The notes beneath the pieces are model-generated. The model was not told the DNA's origin. It saw only the letters and a program-made list of their open reading frames with translations, and did not search any database. Shown one piece after another: positions 63,059 to 64,000 of a DNA stretch of 64,000 nt. The first letter of the stretch is position 1. The number at the start of each line of letters is the position of its first letter. The DNA lies in NCBI RefSeq assembly GCF_029210495.1, contig NZ_JARGDK010000002.1, forward strand, positions 124,001 to 188,000. The letters run 5' to 3'. Source of the DNA: Pseudothioclava nitratireducens. GTDB taxonomy: Bacteria; Pseudomonadota; Alphaproteobacteria; Rhodobacterales; Rhodobacteraceae. The position numbers and the translations under genes are program-made.

Positions 63059-64000
63059 TCATTCCGCCGCCTGAACGCTCGGATTGTTCGGATGCGTGGT
63101 CCAGTTGGCATAGGGCCCGACCTTGCGCCCGGTGCGCGGGTCGGTCTCGCCCTGCGCCAACTCGCGCATCGAGATGCAATCGACCGGGCAGACATCAATA
63201 CAGAGGTTGCAAGCCACGCATTCCTCGTCCTTGACGGTAAAGGTGCGATCTTCGGACATCGCGATTGCCTGATGCGAGGTGTCCTCGCAAGCTGCGTAGC
63301 AGCGCCCGCACTTGATGCAATCGTCCTGATCGATCACCGCCTTGGTGACGTAGTTCAGGTTTAGATATTGCCAGTCGGTCACGTTCGGCACGGCACGCCC
63401 CACCAGATCGGCGGTCGAGGCAAAGCCCTTGCGATCCATGTAATCCGACAGGCCCGAGATCATCTCTTGCACGACCTTGAACCCGTAGGTCATGGCCGCC
63501 GTGCAGACCTGCACATTGCCCGCGCCCAGCGCCATGAACTCTGCCGCGTCGCGCCATGTCGTCACGCCGCCGATCCCGGAAATCGGCAGACCCGCCGTCT
63601 CGGAGGAACGGGCGATCTCGGCCACCATATTAAGCGCGATCGGCTTCACCGCCGGCCCACAATAGCCGCCATGCGTGCCCTTGCCGTCAATCGTCGGCTC
63701 CGGCGCGAAATCGTCCAGATCGACCGAAGTGATCGAGTTGATCGTGTTGATGAGGCTGACCGCGTCCGCCCCGCCACGCTTGGCAGCCTCGGCGGGCTTG
63801 CGGATATCGGTGATATTGGGCGTCAGTTTCACGATGCAGGGCATGCGGCTATGCTGCTTCACCCAGCGCGTGACCATCTCGATATATTCGGGCACTTGCC
63901 CGACCGCAGACCCCATCCCGCGCTCGGCCATGCCATGCGGGCAACCGAAGTTGAGTTCGACCCCATCGGCTTCGGTCTCTTCGACCCGCGCGAGGATCGC
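63059..64000 (-). CDS. preA: NAD-dependent dihydropyrimidine dehydrogenase subunit PreA (cut by right edge)
   Basis: The last 313 residues are visible; the frame runs off the right edge. The TIM-barrel flavoprotein part includes GVELNFGCPHGMAERGMGSA, with the substrate-loop residues, and RGGADAVSLINTINSI. The C-terminus has two 4Fe-4S motifs, CIKCGRCYAACEDTSHQAI and CVACNLCIDVCPVDCI. PreA reduces uracil/thymine to the dihydro form with its partner PreT, which would lie upstream outside the window. Same strand as the hydantoinase operon. Confidence 0.93.
   Translation of the reverse strand, partial: AILARVEETEADGVELNFGCPHGMAERGMGSAVGQVPEYIEMVTRWVKQHSRMPCIVKLTPNITDIRKPAEAAKRGGADAVSLINTINSITSVDLDDFAPEPTIDGKGTHGGYCGPAVKPIALNMVAEIARSSETAGLPISGIGGVTTWRDAAEFMALGAGNVQVCTAAMTYGFKVVQEMISGLSDYMDRKGFASTADLVGRAVPNVTDWQYLNLNYVTKAVIDQDDCIKCGRCYAACEDTSHQAIAMSEDRTFTVKDEECVACNLCIDVCPVDCISMRELAQGETDPRTGRKVGPYANWTTHPNNPSVQAAE

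Overview
The window is a 64 kb piece of a GC-rich alphaproteobacterial chromosome, almost certainly from the Rhodobacterales (Rhodobacter/Roseobacter group). The basis is gene content: sarcosine oxidase beta, split ccmI, Zn-less one-cysteine DksA, DUF2312/GapR, DUF3422, a PccR-like acyl-CoA regulator, an SSS-histidine kinase hybrid and a reductive pyrimidine pathway with a RutR-type regulator. Coding density is high and there is no sign of prophage, transposase, integrase or CRISPR. Three tRNA genes are present (Gly-CCC, a CAU tRNA that looks like Ile2, Thr-UGU). The genus cannot be fixed from what is seen here.

Layout. 1-9.9 kb: end of soxB, ccmI-ruvX-DUF1289, an orphan ferric-type ABC ATPase, an SDR without the usual catalytic Tyr/Lys, a Hint-domain protein, xthA, erpA, dgt, a sulfotransferase and an OsmC protein. 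9.9-24 kb: prfC, an orphan MoxR ATPase, dksA, an FAD monooxygenase, a corrinoid-activation (RamA-type) protein, a PQQ sugar dehydrogenase, sufE, rnd, purN-purM and DUF3422. 24-32 kb: pntAB, two membrane/lipoproteins, moaA, a universal stress protein and an M20 amidohydrolase. 32-42 kb: a three-gene MacAB-type ABC exporter, an exbB-exbD-exbD-tonB energy module, an FbpB-type permease and gapR. 42-52.5 kb: a degenerate FadB/J-like protein, a second DksA/TraR protein, a split YeeE/YedE pair, a FliM/FliN-like protein, and a signalling block (response regulator, small membrane protein, SSS-histidine kinase) beside a PccR-like regulator.

52.6-64 kb is one functional unit for pyrimidine-ring catabolism: preA (dihydropyrimidine dehydrogenase, cut by the right edge), hydantoinase/dihydropyrimidinase, an N-carbamoyl-amino-acid hydrolase, an omega-amino-acid:pyruvate aminotransferase, a VOC protein and a complete NMT1/THI5-type ABC importer, with two RutR-like TetR regulators. 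Three copies of the palindrome TGACC-N4-GGTCA, the same core as the E. coli RutR operator, lie in front of these genes. Together they outline uptake of a pyrimidine-like compound and conversion uracil -> dihydrouracil -> N-carbamoyl-beta-alanine -> beta-alanine -> malonate semialdehyde.

The most unusual non-coding signal is a family of dispersed intergenic elements placed just after stop codons and always in the same orientation as the upstream gene: a GC hairpin (GGGGGC-GCT-GCCCCC), a second hairpin whose stem sequence differs between copies while pairing is kept, and then TCACCCCCGGGATATTT. Five clear copies and two shorter relatives occur in this window.
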